Positions 1 through 11,000 of a DNA stretch of 64,000 bases are shown here, piece by piece. The notes below the pieces were generated by a model. That model had not been told where the DNA came from. It saw nothing but the letters and a program-made list of their open reading frames with translations, and did not search any database. Position numbers and translations under genes: made by a program. The stretch comes from Symsagittifera roscoffensis (Eukaryota; Xenacoelomorpha; Acoela; Convolutidae). The stretch's first letter is position 1. Every line of letters starts with the position of its first letter. The stretch is taken from NCBI RefSeq assembly GCF_963678635.1, contig NC_087069.1, positions 15,474,660 to 15,538,659 on the forward strand, in the 5' to 3' direction.

Positions 1-91
1 AAAACAATAAATACATTTCTAAAACCATTTTTTTTCACATCGTTACAATGAGCTTCAAGGGACAATTATATAGACTTTTTCAGTTTTTTTG

Positions 92-138
92 TTAATGCAT
101 AAAAACTACTCAAATTATTGAATATTTTGATTACAATT
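92..138 (+). repeat. Direct repeat, left copy (right copy 758-803)
   Basis: A stretch of about 46 bp starting ttaatgcataaaa recurs at 758-803 with a few mismatches. Each copy lies 60-100 bp upstream of a possible exon, so the pair may mark a tandem duplication of an intron-exon module in a host gene. Confidence 0.6.
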
Positions 139-198
139 ATTGCTGAAAACTTCAATTTGGTTTTAAACTTGTTTTCAAGACGCTAATTCATTTTTTTA

Positions 199-639
199 GT
201 GATTTTGCTAAAGTGTTGCATTTCAATTTTCTTGTTGTTGGTGTGTTTTTCAATTGGCGAAATGTACAACTTATTTTTTTCTGACTCTCAATGTTCGGAG
301 TGGTCGGAATGGGATTTTAAGTATGATTCACCCTGTGAAGACGACGCGAAGTTTTCCATGCAAAGAAATCATAGCAAAAATTGCACCATTCCACTTTTCG
401 GAGGCATAGGGAATCAGTGTCAAATCGAACATCAGTTGAAGTACGCAAACATTTTAGAAATTGCCGAGACTTTTCAAGAGGCAGAGGGAAAATGCAATCA
501 AGTCGGCCAGCAACTTTTCACTTGGTTATTCTGGTTTTACGGAGGCCTCATAAAATGGAGCTGTTCTCAGTTTCACTGGACTGGGTTCGAAGCACAAGCT
601 TCTTCTGCAGAGTATTATGACCCGGAAAGGGGCCAATAG
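199..639 (+). CDS. Possible exon of a secreted cysteine-rich protein
   Basis: An open frame of 146 codons begins right after a tract that looks like a splice acceptor (seven T then AG, 191-199). The first ~20 residues are very hydrophobic (ISIFLLLVCFSIG) and could be a signal peptide; the first in-frame ATG is at 262. The motif CSEWSEWD resembles the start of a thrombospondin type 1 repeat, and NHS and NCT are N-glycosylation sequons, so an extracellular protein is suggested. There is no full TSR cysteine pattern and no homologous second copy to confirm coding. The frame could also be chance. A GT donor-like site (gcag|gtatta) lies just after the stop near 652. Function unknown. Confidence 0.3.
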   Translation: MILLKCCISIFLLLVCFSIGEMYNLFFSDSQCSEWSEWDFKYDSPCEDDAKFSMQRNHSKNCTIPLFGGIGNQCQIEHQLKYANILEIAETFQEAEGKCNQVGQQLFTWLFWFYGGLIKWSCSQFHWTGFEAQASSAEYYDPERGQ

Positions 640-861
640 ATTTTCAAGAATTGCAGGTATTACTTTCCGAGAGCGACGTTTTTTTAATGACATAAATTGT
701 ATTTTTCTTCAATGTTTATGTAATGTATATTTTAACATATTTTAACATATTTTACTTTTAATGCATAAAAAATACTCGAATTATAGAGTATTTTGATTAC
801 ATTTTTTGTCACTAAGCCCATGGCAAAATGAAGGCCGCTCTGAACAACCATATCGTTTTTA

Positions 862-1012
862 AGCACTCTTTGGGACACAGACAAGCCGCAAAGCCCTCCA
901 GTACCTTATGTGGTCGTGAACGGTGGAGGAGATTACGATGGTAAACACGACATTACAAGCATAACTGCTAAGATGGTCTGCGATGAGTGGAAAACAACTC
1001 AGATTATTTGCA
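862..1012 (+). CDS. Possible short exon ending at a strong splice donor
   Basis: An open frame runs to a perfect donor, a|gtaagt, with the GT at 1013-1014. The peptide includes VVNGGGDYDGKHDI and ends with the cysteine pattern MVCDEWKTTQIIC. It lies downstream of the right copy of the 92-138 repeat, as the 199-639 frame lies downstream of the left copy, so both may be exons of one extracellular protein gene. The exact acceptor is unclear, with candidate AG sites near 880 and 900. I recognise no domain. Confidence 0.3.
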
Positions 1013-1293
1013 GTAAGTGCAGGAAACTAAAGTCCAAAGCACCGCAAAACTATGACAGTCACAAAGAATTCAGTACTCATAAAATCATAAACATTTTTTA
1101 AAAAGTAATTGGTTGACCGCTCGATACATCGGCCACCAAAAAAGCCTCTAGTGGGTTTTTTACCTTCCCTTTTTTCCTTTTGCTGGAAAAAATATGATAT
1201 AAAGAACATCAAAAAGCGATAAATTTCAAATAAAAAAGATTGCAACCAAAATTAATTCCAGTTTTTCTTGAAACTTTTTAACGTTATTAAGCT

Positions 1294-1666
1294 CAGGGGC
1301 GGAGCCAGGATTTTCGCGAATGAGGGGGGGGGATTTTCAAAAGTTTTCGAAAAGTTTTGTCGAACTTTTTTTTAGGTCGTCCAAATTGATTTTTACATCT
1401 CTCTCAAAGCGCTAAAAAGTCCTTGTTTTGGCCTAATTTTCAGCGCCGCAGGCAAAATTTTGAAAAAATAGCCCAAAAAGGCGTTTTAAAGCACTCCTCC
1501 CTCAAAACTAGTATACATTGGCGCCAAAGGCACCTTTAGAAAAATTTTAGGTTCCGTTAACAAAAATGGATATCTCAAAAATGTACAAAGGGGGACCCTT
1601 CGGGTCGGCAGGGGCTCGAATGCCTGAGGGGCAGCGTCCGCCCCGCCCCTCCTAAATCCGCATCTG
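1294..1666. mobile_element. Non-autonomous hAT element (373 bp)
   Basis: The ends are imperfect terminal inverted repeats: caggggcgga on the left and, read inward from the right, cagatgcgga. They are flanked by an 8-bp target duplication with one mismatch (attaagct at 1286-1293, attaggct at 1667-1674). CAGGGGCGGA-type ends and 8-bp duplications are typical of hAT transposons. There is no coding capacity, so this is a MITE-like derivative mobilised in trans. Confidence 0.75.
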
Positions 1667-1944
1667 ATTAGGCTGGTTTTCTCCGAACATTGAAAAGTAA
1701 AAGATAAAAGATAAAATGTATTATGTAAATGATTAAGTGGTTTGAGAAAACTTCATCAGCAAGACACAGTTTTCATTTTTTTATTCTACCGCTCCCCCTT
1801 CCCCAACTGCGTGTTTATCTATTGCATCTAATTGTTGAGCAGCTTAACGTGCAAGTTGTAAAGGCATTTTAACCAAAACTTATCTTTATATATAACCTCG
1901 TAAAGTCAGTATTCAAACAACCAAAACTTGTCAACTTACTTTTG

Positions 1945-2096
1945 CTTCAACTCAAGCCTTTGAGATGTCAGGACGGCGGTGTTGAGTTTTGTCAACATCT
2001 TGTAATGGAATGCGAAGACACAGATGACCATTTCGAATGCACCAAATCTCAAGAAGGCGCCCACTTCTATGCAGATCAACAATTTAGATGCAGGAG
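1945..2096 (+). CDS. Possible exon of a cysteine-rich protein
   Basis: A polypyrimidine-rich tract ending in AG near 1954 precedes an open frame encoding GGVEFCQHLVMECEDTDDHF and a further stretch with three more cysteines, ending near a weak donor (ga|gtatga, about 2097). The cysteine spacing and acidic composition resemble the two possible exons upstream, so a third exon of the same host gene is conceivable. The frame stays open into the neighbouring minisatellite only by chance. No domain recognised. Confidence 0.25.
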
Positions 2097-2154
2097 TATG
2101 ATAACTTCATTTTTCTTTTCGTTTCGCAAAACATTGAATTCTCAACCCGGGGCG

Positions 2155-2340
2155 CGGTTGAACCCAAAAGAGTTGAACCCGGTTGAACCTAAATAGCGGT
2201 TGAACCCAGAAGAGTTGAACCCGGTTGAACCTAAATTGCGGTTGAACCCAAAAGAGTTGAACCCGGTCGAACCTAAATTGCGGTTGAACCAGAAAGAGTT
2301 GAACCTGGTTGAACCCAAATTGAGGTTGAACCCTAAATAG
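2155..2340. repeat. 42-bp minisatellite, about 4.5 units
   Basis: The unit is about 42 bp with the core gttgaacccggttgaaccta and an alternating aaaagagttgaa half, so it is itself built from two related ~21-bp halves. Because 42 is a multiple of three, several frames stay open on the minus strand. I treat those frames as artefacts. Confidence 0.9.
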
Positions 2341-2345
2341 TTCAA

Positions 2346-2534
2346 TCACACATAACCCCTAGCTGAGTCATCTTAATTTGATTAAGCCCTTCAATTGGGA
2401 CATAATTAAGATTAAGCTTCTAGTTGTCAGTTTTATACTTCTAGTTGTCAGAGTCTAGTTAAAAGAAGTGATTTGGTAAAATCATCAAAATCGCAACAAG
2501 GCTGCTCGCATATCAGGGCAAAACAGTGTAGTAT
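2346..2534. other. Probable 3' internal remnant of an older Ty3-type element
   Basis: No gene is visible. If the solo LTR at 2535-3431 and its 4-bp duplication are removed, this stretch joins 3436-3555, which carries the 3' polypurine tract of an older element. It is therefore probably the same element's 3' untranslated region. Confidence 0.35.
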
Positions 2535-3431
2535 TGTGCCATTCCTCCGGATTGGCATAGTCGAACCTGCTGCTGCACTAGAAAAATGACGATAAAGGCC
2601 TTAGTGATCAATTATTAGTAAAAAGGAGGGTCGGAATAATCTGGATTTTTTAATTTTCGAAAATTCGATTCTCAGCGGTCTATTTCTGAGAAATGCAGAT
2701 ACGGCTATATTTGGCAGAAAAGACGATTAAATTACACACAACCGGAGATACAGGACGAAAAACTGTCGATAGAAAAACACGAGAGTAACGAGACGTCTTA
2801 TCGTGGTAACAAGACACGATAAGACACTTAGCAGAAAGAGATCTCACAAAAGGAGACTTCAGTGGAACATCCGGAGCGGAACAGTAACCTCCCGTGCCAC
2901 GAAATTAAGGAGACAACGACGTTATTCCCAGGGAAGTACGAAATTGGAGGCCCGGTGCGCGGAGACTGATATATGCAGAGAGACTGTGATAAACGCATAT
3001 TTGTAGCTGTTTTAATGCCCTGAACATTTGTTGTTTAGTATTTCGGAACCAATGTTGTTTAGTATTTCGGAGCATGAGTGGCTGAAAAGAAGAAAGGGTA
3101 AATCCGTTTCCAATGGATTTAGTATAAAATTGTCATTAAAAACATTGTAAAATAGGATATTCGAGACGTGTTTCTAATGGTAATCATGTAGTCTGGGGAT
3201 CCGAGACCCAGCTAAGTGGTTATCTTTTCATGCAAACGAAAGCTGATCAAAAGTCTTTCGACTGATGGCCTAAAAATGGTTACTTTTATTTAGTCCTAAA
3301 CAGACCAGAAAATCAAATGGCTAGGTCGAGACGGTGAAAAACGGGTAGAACTTAGGTAACCGACGCCGGTCAGTAGTCAATAGGTGCTTTTTCTACGCTC
3401 CGTCTTTATGTAGTATTATGACGAATGTTAC
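2535..3431 (+). mobile_element. Solo LTR of the giant Ty3-type family (type A)
   Basis: The sequence starts tgtgccatt and ends gaatgttac, and aligns along most of its length with the 3' LTR of giant element 2 (54605-57551 without its hAT insertion). Examples are the shared segments around tcttatcgtggcaa, cagaccagaaaatcaa and tctacgctccgtc. A perfect 4-bp direct repeat, gtat, flanks it (2531-2534 and 3432-3435). No internal region is present, so it is a solo LTR left by recombination between two LTRs. Confidence 0.85.
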
Positions 3432-3435
3432 GTAT

Positions 3436-3555
3436 GGTGCCAATTGTATTCTGCAGTGAGTCGATGTGACGTGGACAAAAGTGATTTCATACATTTTGTA
3501 AACTCTGTTCGATAGCACTGTACCATTTTGATGAATACGGTCTGTCCGGGGAGTA
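3436..3555 (+). other. 3' end of a Ty3-type internal region with polypurine tract
   Basis: This remnant ends in gtccggggagta (3544-3555), the same polypurine tract found before the 3' LTRs of giant elements 1 and 2, immediately followed by an LTR start (tgtgacatt). The word gcactgta occurs in this 3' region as in the corresponding region of element 1. It is the tail of an element whose coding part is gone. Confidence 0.7.
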
Positions 3556-4402
3556 TGTGACATTCGACCAGAATTGCGCCAAAATGCATTGCGACTTCGA
3601 AATTTTTTTGTAACAGTAGACTTAGAAGATTGGCAGTTTTAGCTAATTAACTGTAGCAATCGAACAATTTAACGAAACGGGAATGGTCAATTTGGCTTGA
3701 CATAAAAAAGTTTAAAAATTCGTTCTGAAATATAGACACGTCACCACCTTGAAAATTCGCTACAACTGAAAAAGAAAAAAAAATCGAAACGACGATTGTC
3801 GCAAATAGATAAAGATGGCGACTTTTTCGTGAAGACGCAGCAATATTGACGACTGAAGTTACAATAGAATCGGGAGGACTTTACCAGCCTTCCGGAAGGA
3901 CAATAAAACCGCTCATCGACTGGATTCCAGAATCCGAAAGGGTCTCGGGGAGGAGACTGTATCTCTATTTTAATAACTTTTAGCTTCCTGGAATGTCCTG
4001 AGTTGAATTTAATTAACATTGAAATCATTTTGAGATTATGAGAAGCTAGGGAAAGGGTTGATCAACCTCCGATTGATATGATGATTTTATCTTCTGAACC
4101 AAAACAATAGTAATGTAATAAATAAGTAATAGGCCTCTTTTTAGGAGTGACCTCGTAGTCTGGGGATATTGAGACCCAGCCATGAGCTCATTATTTTTCC
4201 ATGTCACTAAGTTAATCTGAGCGTTCTGGCCGATAGTCCAAAACAGTAACGATTTTGTCGACACGATGTTAGAAGGACCACACAAACAACTGGCTGTGGT
4301 AGAGATGGTTGAAAGCATGTAGAGCTGTGTTTAGACGCTAGCAAGTTGTTTTACAACCTAGCTTTGTTTTCCGTCGATATGTACTTCCGTGCGAATGTTA
4401 CA
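3556..4402 (+). mobile_element. LTR type B, plus orientation, left arm of an inverted pair
   Basis: Begins tgtgacattcg directly after a polypurine tract and ends gcgaatgttaca, like the other LTRs of this family. It is repeated in reverse orientation at 4475-5408. Internal segments such as gtctggggat...gagacccag match type A LTRs, so A and B are related subfamilies. Confidence 0.85.
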
Positions 4403-4474
4403 GGCTTTGAAAGAAGAGGTCATCTCGAACCGTTTGCCTGCTACTATGAAAAACTTGGGTGATAGGAATATATG

Positions 4475-5408
4475 TGTAACATTCACCCGGAAGTACATAT
4501 CGACGGAAATTATAGCTAGGTTCTAAAACGACTGGCTAGCGTCTAAACACAGCTCTACATGCTTTCACCGTCTCTTCCAAAGCCAGTTCTTTTGGTGGTC
4601 TTTCTAACATCGGGTCGACAAAACGTCACTACTTTCCGGCTTCGACCAGAACGCTCAATTTTCCTTAATTATATGCAAAAATAGTGAGCTCATGGCTGGG
4701 TTTCAGTATCCCCATACCACGAGGTCACTCCTAAAAACAGGGCTTACTTATTTTTTACATTAAGAATGTTTTTGTTTAGTAGATAAAAATCATCATCTCC
4801 ATCGAAGATGGATCAACCTCTTCCCTCAACTTCTAGCTTCTCATGATCTGAAAATGAATTTAGATGTTAATTGAACTCAACTCAGGACATCTCCAGGAAG
4901 CTAAAAATTTATGTAATACACTTTGAGTTCTCCTCCCGAGACCCCTCCGGATTCTGGAATCCGGGGAAATAACATCCTTATTTCTTTCAGGAAGGCTGGA
5001 CACGTCGTCTCAACACCCTTCCTTGTTCTCGGGATTCGCGTTGTAACGATTGTAGCGGCACAATCGTTACAACTCGGAATGGTCTTCGTAAAGTTTTCTT
5101 CGATCTCGATCACAATTTCTGTTCACTGCTTTTCTTCACGAGTTCTGTTGTTGTTCTGTCTGAAACTAACTGTTGTTTTGTGTTTTCACTGTTTCAGTTG
5201 GCGCGAAATCTCGACGTTGTCACGTGTCTTTCTTTTTGAACGAATTTTTAAAAATTAACATGAAAGTCCAAATGAACCCTTCCGTGTTCGTCAAAATGAT
5301 CGATTAAGACCACTAATTCGTTAAAACCGTTAATTTTCCCACTCCGATGTCACAATAAAATTTCGAATTCCGACTTTGCATTTTTGTACATTCCGGTCGA
5401 ATGTCACA
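4475..5408 (-). mobile_element. LTR type B, minus orientation, right arm of an inverted pair
   Basis: Read on the minus strand it starts tgtgacattcg (ending at 5408) and ends tgaatgttaca (4475). It matches the plus copy at 3556-4402 closely over most of its length. No polypurine tract is found next to its start, so it was probably a separate insertion that became a solo LTR. The two arms form a large inverted repeat with a 72-bp spacer. Confidence 0.85.
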
Positions 5409-5672
5409 GTGTATTTTAGACAAAACCCAAGCAAACCATATCTGAAATTACAGAAACTACAAATTGAGATACTGATTAACACCCGGGGCACGTAGTTTCT
5501 TTCAGCAGTGAAACTACCTCGCAATACAGGTTGGAAACGCTGGAAATGTACTCGGCACTATAAGTGATTAAACAATTTTTGAGATTTTTTTTTATTTGTA
5601 GAACCAAGGGATTGGAAGCTCATCCTAGTATAAGTATCTGATAGACGCGTTGACTCATATTAGGTTAATATT
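5409..5672. other. Unassigned sequence between LTR debris and giant element 1
   Basis: I see no gene, repeat or clear element end in these 264 bp. Confidence 0.5.
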
Positions 5673-6574
5673 TGTGCCAGTCGGTCATATTTGGAAGTTT
5701 GGCTTTGAGAAATGCGAGAAAAATGATTTTGGGGTGAAATGGAATTTTTCAAAAATTCGAATTGAGCATGTCATGCTCAATTTCTCGCGACAACTGAAAA
5801 TCTCAGAAATATAAGATCAGAACAACCAAACTACAATCGTGGGAAAGTGGTCGGAAAAAGCAGCGGGAAATTTCTATTCGCAATTTCCAGAGATAATATC
5901 ACACTAGAGTAGAGCTGTTTTATCCTAAAACAGAAGGAAGAGCAATCGCGAACAAAAAAGAAACAAATTAGAAGTAGACCAGAGTGAACATTCGGTGGAA
6001 AGGTGGACAGCCGAAGTCTCCCAATGGTCCAGCCCCAAAAACCTAATTCTCACGTCAAAACTCATTTCTCAAGCTGGAACTAATTGATTTAAAACTTCTC
6101 GAGTCAAACTTAATTCTATTTATGCTAGAGTTGCTGGTTAATTTAGTTACTCGAATTCTAGAGTGTGCCGGTATGTAAGTACCCAATTTAATTTTCTTGA
6201 GTGTGTTTTATACTTGTCATCTTGAGGTAGGGAGAGTTTTAGGTTGATCTATCTGAAATGGATCAAAGTTCCACTGTCTAATAAAAAGTAACTGTACGGA
6301 CTGTTCCGACCCTGTTTTTAACGGCGTTCGCGTGTTTTGGGTATTTTGAGACCTAAGTATGAGGACGTTCTTATTTTCTAGAGTGGGGGTGTATTTTGGT
6401 AGGGGCATTTAAGCTGTAACGAGGGTTTTAGTCTCATGTCGCAAGTGAACCGAATTGGCTCCGACCATTTGAGATAGAAAAACACAAGAGATAGTGTTCC
6501 TGACTCTTGAGCCAATGGTTATAGGGCCTATTTTTCTTTAACCTCATTTGTGACCTAAGTAGGCGACTGTTACA
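5673..6574 (+). repeat. 5' LTR of giant element 1 (902 bp)
   Basis: Starts tgtgccagtcgg and ends gactgttaca. The segments ggtcatatttggaagttt and gagcatgtcatg recur in the 3' LTR at 30513. It contains ~195 bp (about 6125-6320) missing from the 3' copy. Confidence 0.9.
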
Positions 6575-6585
6575 TAGTGTTTTTA

Positions 6586-6600
6586 TGGCGCTCCTGGGTG
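6586..6600 (+). other. Candidate primer-binding site, element 1
   Basis: tggcgctcctgggtg begins with TGG, the complement of a tRNA CCA end, and is identical in element 2 (31973-31987). It sits 11 nt after the LTR end, further than usual. I cannot name the primer tRNA. Confidence 0.6.
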
Positions 6601-8040
6601 TTTTTACGACATCATGACTACGGAGTCGAACCCACTTGACACAGCTCCGGGCTACATGCCCATTCTAGAGTACCGGTGGTAGGTTCAGCGGGAACGTGTA
6701 AACCTTCCGGTTGTACCGTGATAGCTTTTTAAAGAAAACTCGAAAACTTTCGTGTTAAGCTCTCTGAACGAGGCCTAGCTAACCGAGTAGGGGGGGTAAC
6801 TAGGCGGACAAAAAAAAGGAGCAAAAAGACAAAAAGCGAAACAAAAATCGAAAAAGAATAGAAAAAGGAACAAAAACATAAAAGAGAAAATAGAACGGTG
6901 GTTTGATAACAGATTAGTTGGATCAAACCTAATATTAATTAAAATAGTATACCCATTCGATTTTCATAAGACCGATCGTTTCGATCAAATCAGCAATTTT
7001 ATACAGGTGCCTGTGTGTGGGGCGTTGTTAAGGGTTTTCAGATAGCTTGCAGCTTCACTGGACCACTAGGAGACTTGACTGGAAAAGATGACCAGCGAAG
7101 TAGGAAAGTCGTTCACAGGAAGGGGACCCGACAAGTACTGGACACGCCAAGGAGAGAACCAGCACGGAATCAGAACAAACAGAGTACGACACACAGGGGT
7201 GTTCTGTTTGGTCAATCGGGTATCGTTAAAATCCACATTACCTTATAGAGATAAGGGTAAAATTGGATAAGCGGAACCCCACTGTTTTGAGGAACGTTTT
7301 TACTTGAGCAGAGCTTGGAAACAGGTTCTACAGTTTTCTCTCAAGAGGTTTAGCACCCATCGCGCTTAAGGTAATTTTCGGCTTAAGAGGGGGGCTAAAT
7401 AGGGGGGCGGATAGAAGGGGGCTGGTTAAATTAGAGGTTGGCGGTTGCAGATTGTAAAAAGGGGGACACATTATAGTAACTAATCAATCGATCTCGTCGA
7501 TTTAGTTAAATTAGTAAGCCCAGAATCTGGGAAGATTCATCTTTAGACCCAGAACAAGAGTTGCAGCGCAAGGATATTCAAATTTAAGATCGAACTAAGA
7601 TAGGTACCCTGGTCGGATCGGGTGGGGGGATCGGAAATGGACAGTTTTTGAAACCCGGAAGGAGAATACCCCATTAGAACGTTAATAAGGGCAAGGAAAA
7701 CGCGTGACAATCAGTTACCAGACATTTTTTTTCACGAAAGGACGACATTGGTCACCTTTGAGTTTTAGATGGTTTCATCTTTCTGTTTTTTATCTTTTTC
7801 TTGCGTTTGCTGGAATAAATTTATCGGTTTTAGACAAATAGGTGACCACAAGACACCTGCTAACTAGTTGAGTTTCGACTTGCATCGGAGTAATAGAGGG
7901 AGGTAATTACAGGAGGGCAAGTAAAAAAAACTTTTGGTCAGTAAGGCTGGGTTTTGCGGAAATTTTTATTCCAGAGCTCAAGTGGTGGTACCGGGAATAG
8001 TGATCTAAGGGTCCCAATACCGAAGAAGAAGAGATCCGAT
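6601..8040 (+). other. Leader of element 1, non-coding part
   Basis: No gene is visible. The first ~150 nt parallel the leader of element 2 (shared pieces include ctccgggc and tagctttttaa). An A-rich tract at about 6806-6890 (aaaaagacaaaaagcgaaac) corresponds to a similar A-rich tract at 32218-32362 in element 2, so A-rich leader sequence is a shared trait of the family. Confidence 0.5.
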
Positions 8041-11000
8041 TGTCCCAACACTAGGATAAAGAGGTCTTGGGACAGTGCGAAGTGTCCCAACACTTGAGTA
8101 GGGGGGTCTTGGGACAGTGCGAGGTGTCGCAGCACTTGAGTGGTAGGTCTTGGGACAGTGCGAGGAGGTCTTGGGACACTGCGAAGTGTCCCAACACTTG
8201 AGCGAGGAGGTCTTGGGACAGTGCGAAGTGACCCAACACTTGAGTGGGGGGCCTTGTGACAGTGCGAAAAGTCCCAACACTTGAGTGGTAGGTCTTGGGA
8301 CGGTGCGAGGAGGTCTTGGGACAGTGCGAGAAGGTCTTGGGACAGCGCGAAGTGTCCCAACACTTGAGTGGTAGGTCTTGGGACAGTGCAAATTTTCCGA
8401 ACACTTGAGTAGGAGGACTTGGGACAGTGCGAAGTGTCCCAACACTTGAGTGGTAGGTCTTGGGACAGTGCGAGAAGATCTTGGGACAGCGCGAAGTGTC
8501 CCAACACTTGAGTGGTAGGGCTTGGGACAGTGCGATGTGTCCCAACACTTGAGCAAGAGGTCTTGGGACAGTGCGAAGTGTCCAAACACTTGAGTAAGAG
8601 GTCTTGGGACATTGCGAAGTGTCCCAAAACTTGAGTCGAAGGCCTTGGGACAGTGTGAAGTGTCCCAACACTTGGTCGAAGGGTCTTGGGACAGTGCGAG
8701 GTGTCCCAACACTGGAGTGTGAGGTCTTGGGACAGTACCAGGTGTCCCAACACTAGGTCTTGGGACATTACGAAGTGTCCCAAGACTAGAAGAAAAGATC
8801 TTGGGACAGTGTGAAGTGTACCAACACTTGGTCGAAGGGTCTTGGGACAGTGCGAGGTGTCCCAACACTGGAGTGTGAGGTCTTGGGACAGTACCAGGTG
8901 TCCCAACACTAGCTCCTGGGACAGTACGACGTGTCCCATTACTAGCACGAAAGGTCTTGGGATAGTGTGAAGTGTCCCAACACTCGAGTTAAAGCACAAA
9001 GACTCAGTCAGAACAATCAAAAAAGCAGCCAAAATTCCACTCTATTGAGATTACGACTGGAATAATTTTTTTTCCTTAAAAGAGTTGGGACAGTGCGAGG
9101 AGGTCTTGGGACAGTGCGAAGTGTCCCAACACTTGAACGAGGAGGTCTTGGGACGGTGCGAAGTGTCCCAACACTTGAGTGGGGGGTCTTGTGCCAGTGC
9201 GAAGTGTCCCAACACTTGAGTAAGAGGTCTTGGGACAGTGCGAAGTGGTAGGTCTTGGGAAAGTGCGAGAAAACCTTGGGACAGCGTGAAGTGTCCCAAC
9301 ACTTGAGTGGTATGTCTTGGGACAGTGCGAGAAGGTCTTGGGACAGCGCGAAGTGTGCCAACACTTGAGTGGTAGGTCTTGGGACAGTGCGAAGTGTTCC
9401 AACACTTGAGTAAGAGGTCTTGGGACAGTGCGAAGTGTCCCAACACTTGAGTGGTAGGTCTTGGGACAGTCCGAGTAGATCATGGGACAGCGCGAAGTGT
9501 CCCAACACTTGAGTGGTAGGTCTTGGGACAGTGCGATGTGTCCCAACACTTGAGCAAGAGGTCTTGGGACAGTGCGAAGTGTCCCAACACTTGAGTAAGA
9601 GGTCTTGGGACATTGCGAAGTGTCCCAACACTTGAGTCGAAGGCCTTGGGACAGTGTGAAGTGTCCCAACACTTGGTCGAAGGGTCTTGGGATAGTGCGA
9701 GGTGTCCCAACACTGGAGTGTGAGGTCTTGGGAAAGTACCAGGTGTCCCAACACTAGGTCTTGGGACATTACGAAGTGTCCCAATACTAGGAGAAAAGAT
9801 CTTGGGACAGTGTGAAGTGTACCAACACTTGGTCGAAGGGTCTTGGGACAGTGCGAGGTGTCCCAACACTGGAGTGTGAGGTCTTGGGACAGTACCAGGT
9901 GTCCCAACACTAGCTCCTGGGACAGTACGACGTGTCCCAACACTAGCACGAAAGGTCTTGGGATAGTGTGAAGTGTCCCAACACTCGAGTTAAAGCACAA
10001 AGACTCAGTCAGAACAATCAAAAAAGCAGCCAAAAGTCCACTCTATTAATATTACGACTGGAATAATTTTCTTTCCTTAAAAGAGTTGGGACAGTGCGAG
10101 GAGGTCTTGGGACAGTGCGAAGTGTCCCAACACTTGAACGAGGAGGTCTTGGGACGGTGCGAAGTGTCCCAACACTTGAGTGGGGGGTCTTGTGCCAGTG
10201 CGAAGTGTCCCAACACTTGAGTAAGAGGTCTTGGGACAGTGCGAAGTGTCCCAACACTTGAGTAAGAGGTCTTGGGACATTGCGAAGTGTCCCAACACTT
10301 GAGTCGAAGGCCTTGGGACAGTGTGAAGTGTCCCAACACTTGGTCGAAGGGTCTTGGGATAGTGCGAGGTGTCCCAACACTGGAGTGTGAGGTCTTGGGA
10401 AAGTACCAGGTGTCCCAACACTAGGTCTTGGGACATTACGAAGTGTCCCAATACTAGGAGAAAAGATCTTGGGACAGTGTGAAGTGTACCAACACTTGGT
10501 CGAAGGGTCTTGGGACAGTGCGAGGTGTCCCAACACTGGAGTGTGAGGTCTTGGGACAGTACCAGGTGTCCCAACACTAGCTCCTGGGACAGTACGACGT
10601 GTCCCAACACTAGCACGAAAGGTCTTGGGATAGTGTGAAGTGTCCCAACACTCGAGTTAAAGCACAAAGACTCAGTCAGAACAATCAAAAAAGCAGCCAA
10701 AAGTCCACTCTATTAATATTACGACTGGAATAATTTTTTTTCCTTAAAAGAGTTGGGACAGTGCGAGGAGGTCTTGGGACAGTGCGAAGTGTCCCAACAC
10801 TTGAACGAGGAGGTCTTGGGACGGTGCGAAGTGTCCCAACACTTGAGTGGGGGGTCTTGTGCCAGTGCGAAGTGTCCCAACACTTGAGTAAGAGGTCTTG
10901 GGACAGTGCGAAGTGTCCCAACACTTGAGTAAGAGGTCTTGGGACAGTGCGAAGTGGTAGGTCTTGGGAAAGTGCGAGAAAGTCTTGGGACAGCGTGAAG

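Noticed and set aside
2107..2349. Minus-strand frames with NRVQLFWVQP repeats
   Set aside because: Produced by the 42-bp minisatellite.
4923..5258. 111-codon plus-strand frame with hydrophobic segments
   Set aside because: Lies inside the inverted LTR copy, has no motif, and is not conserved in the sister LTR.
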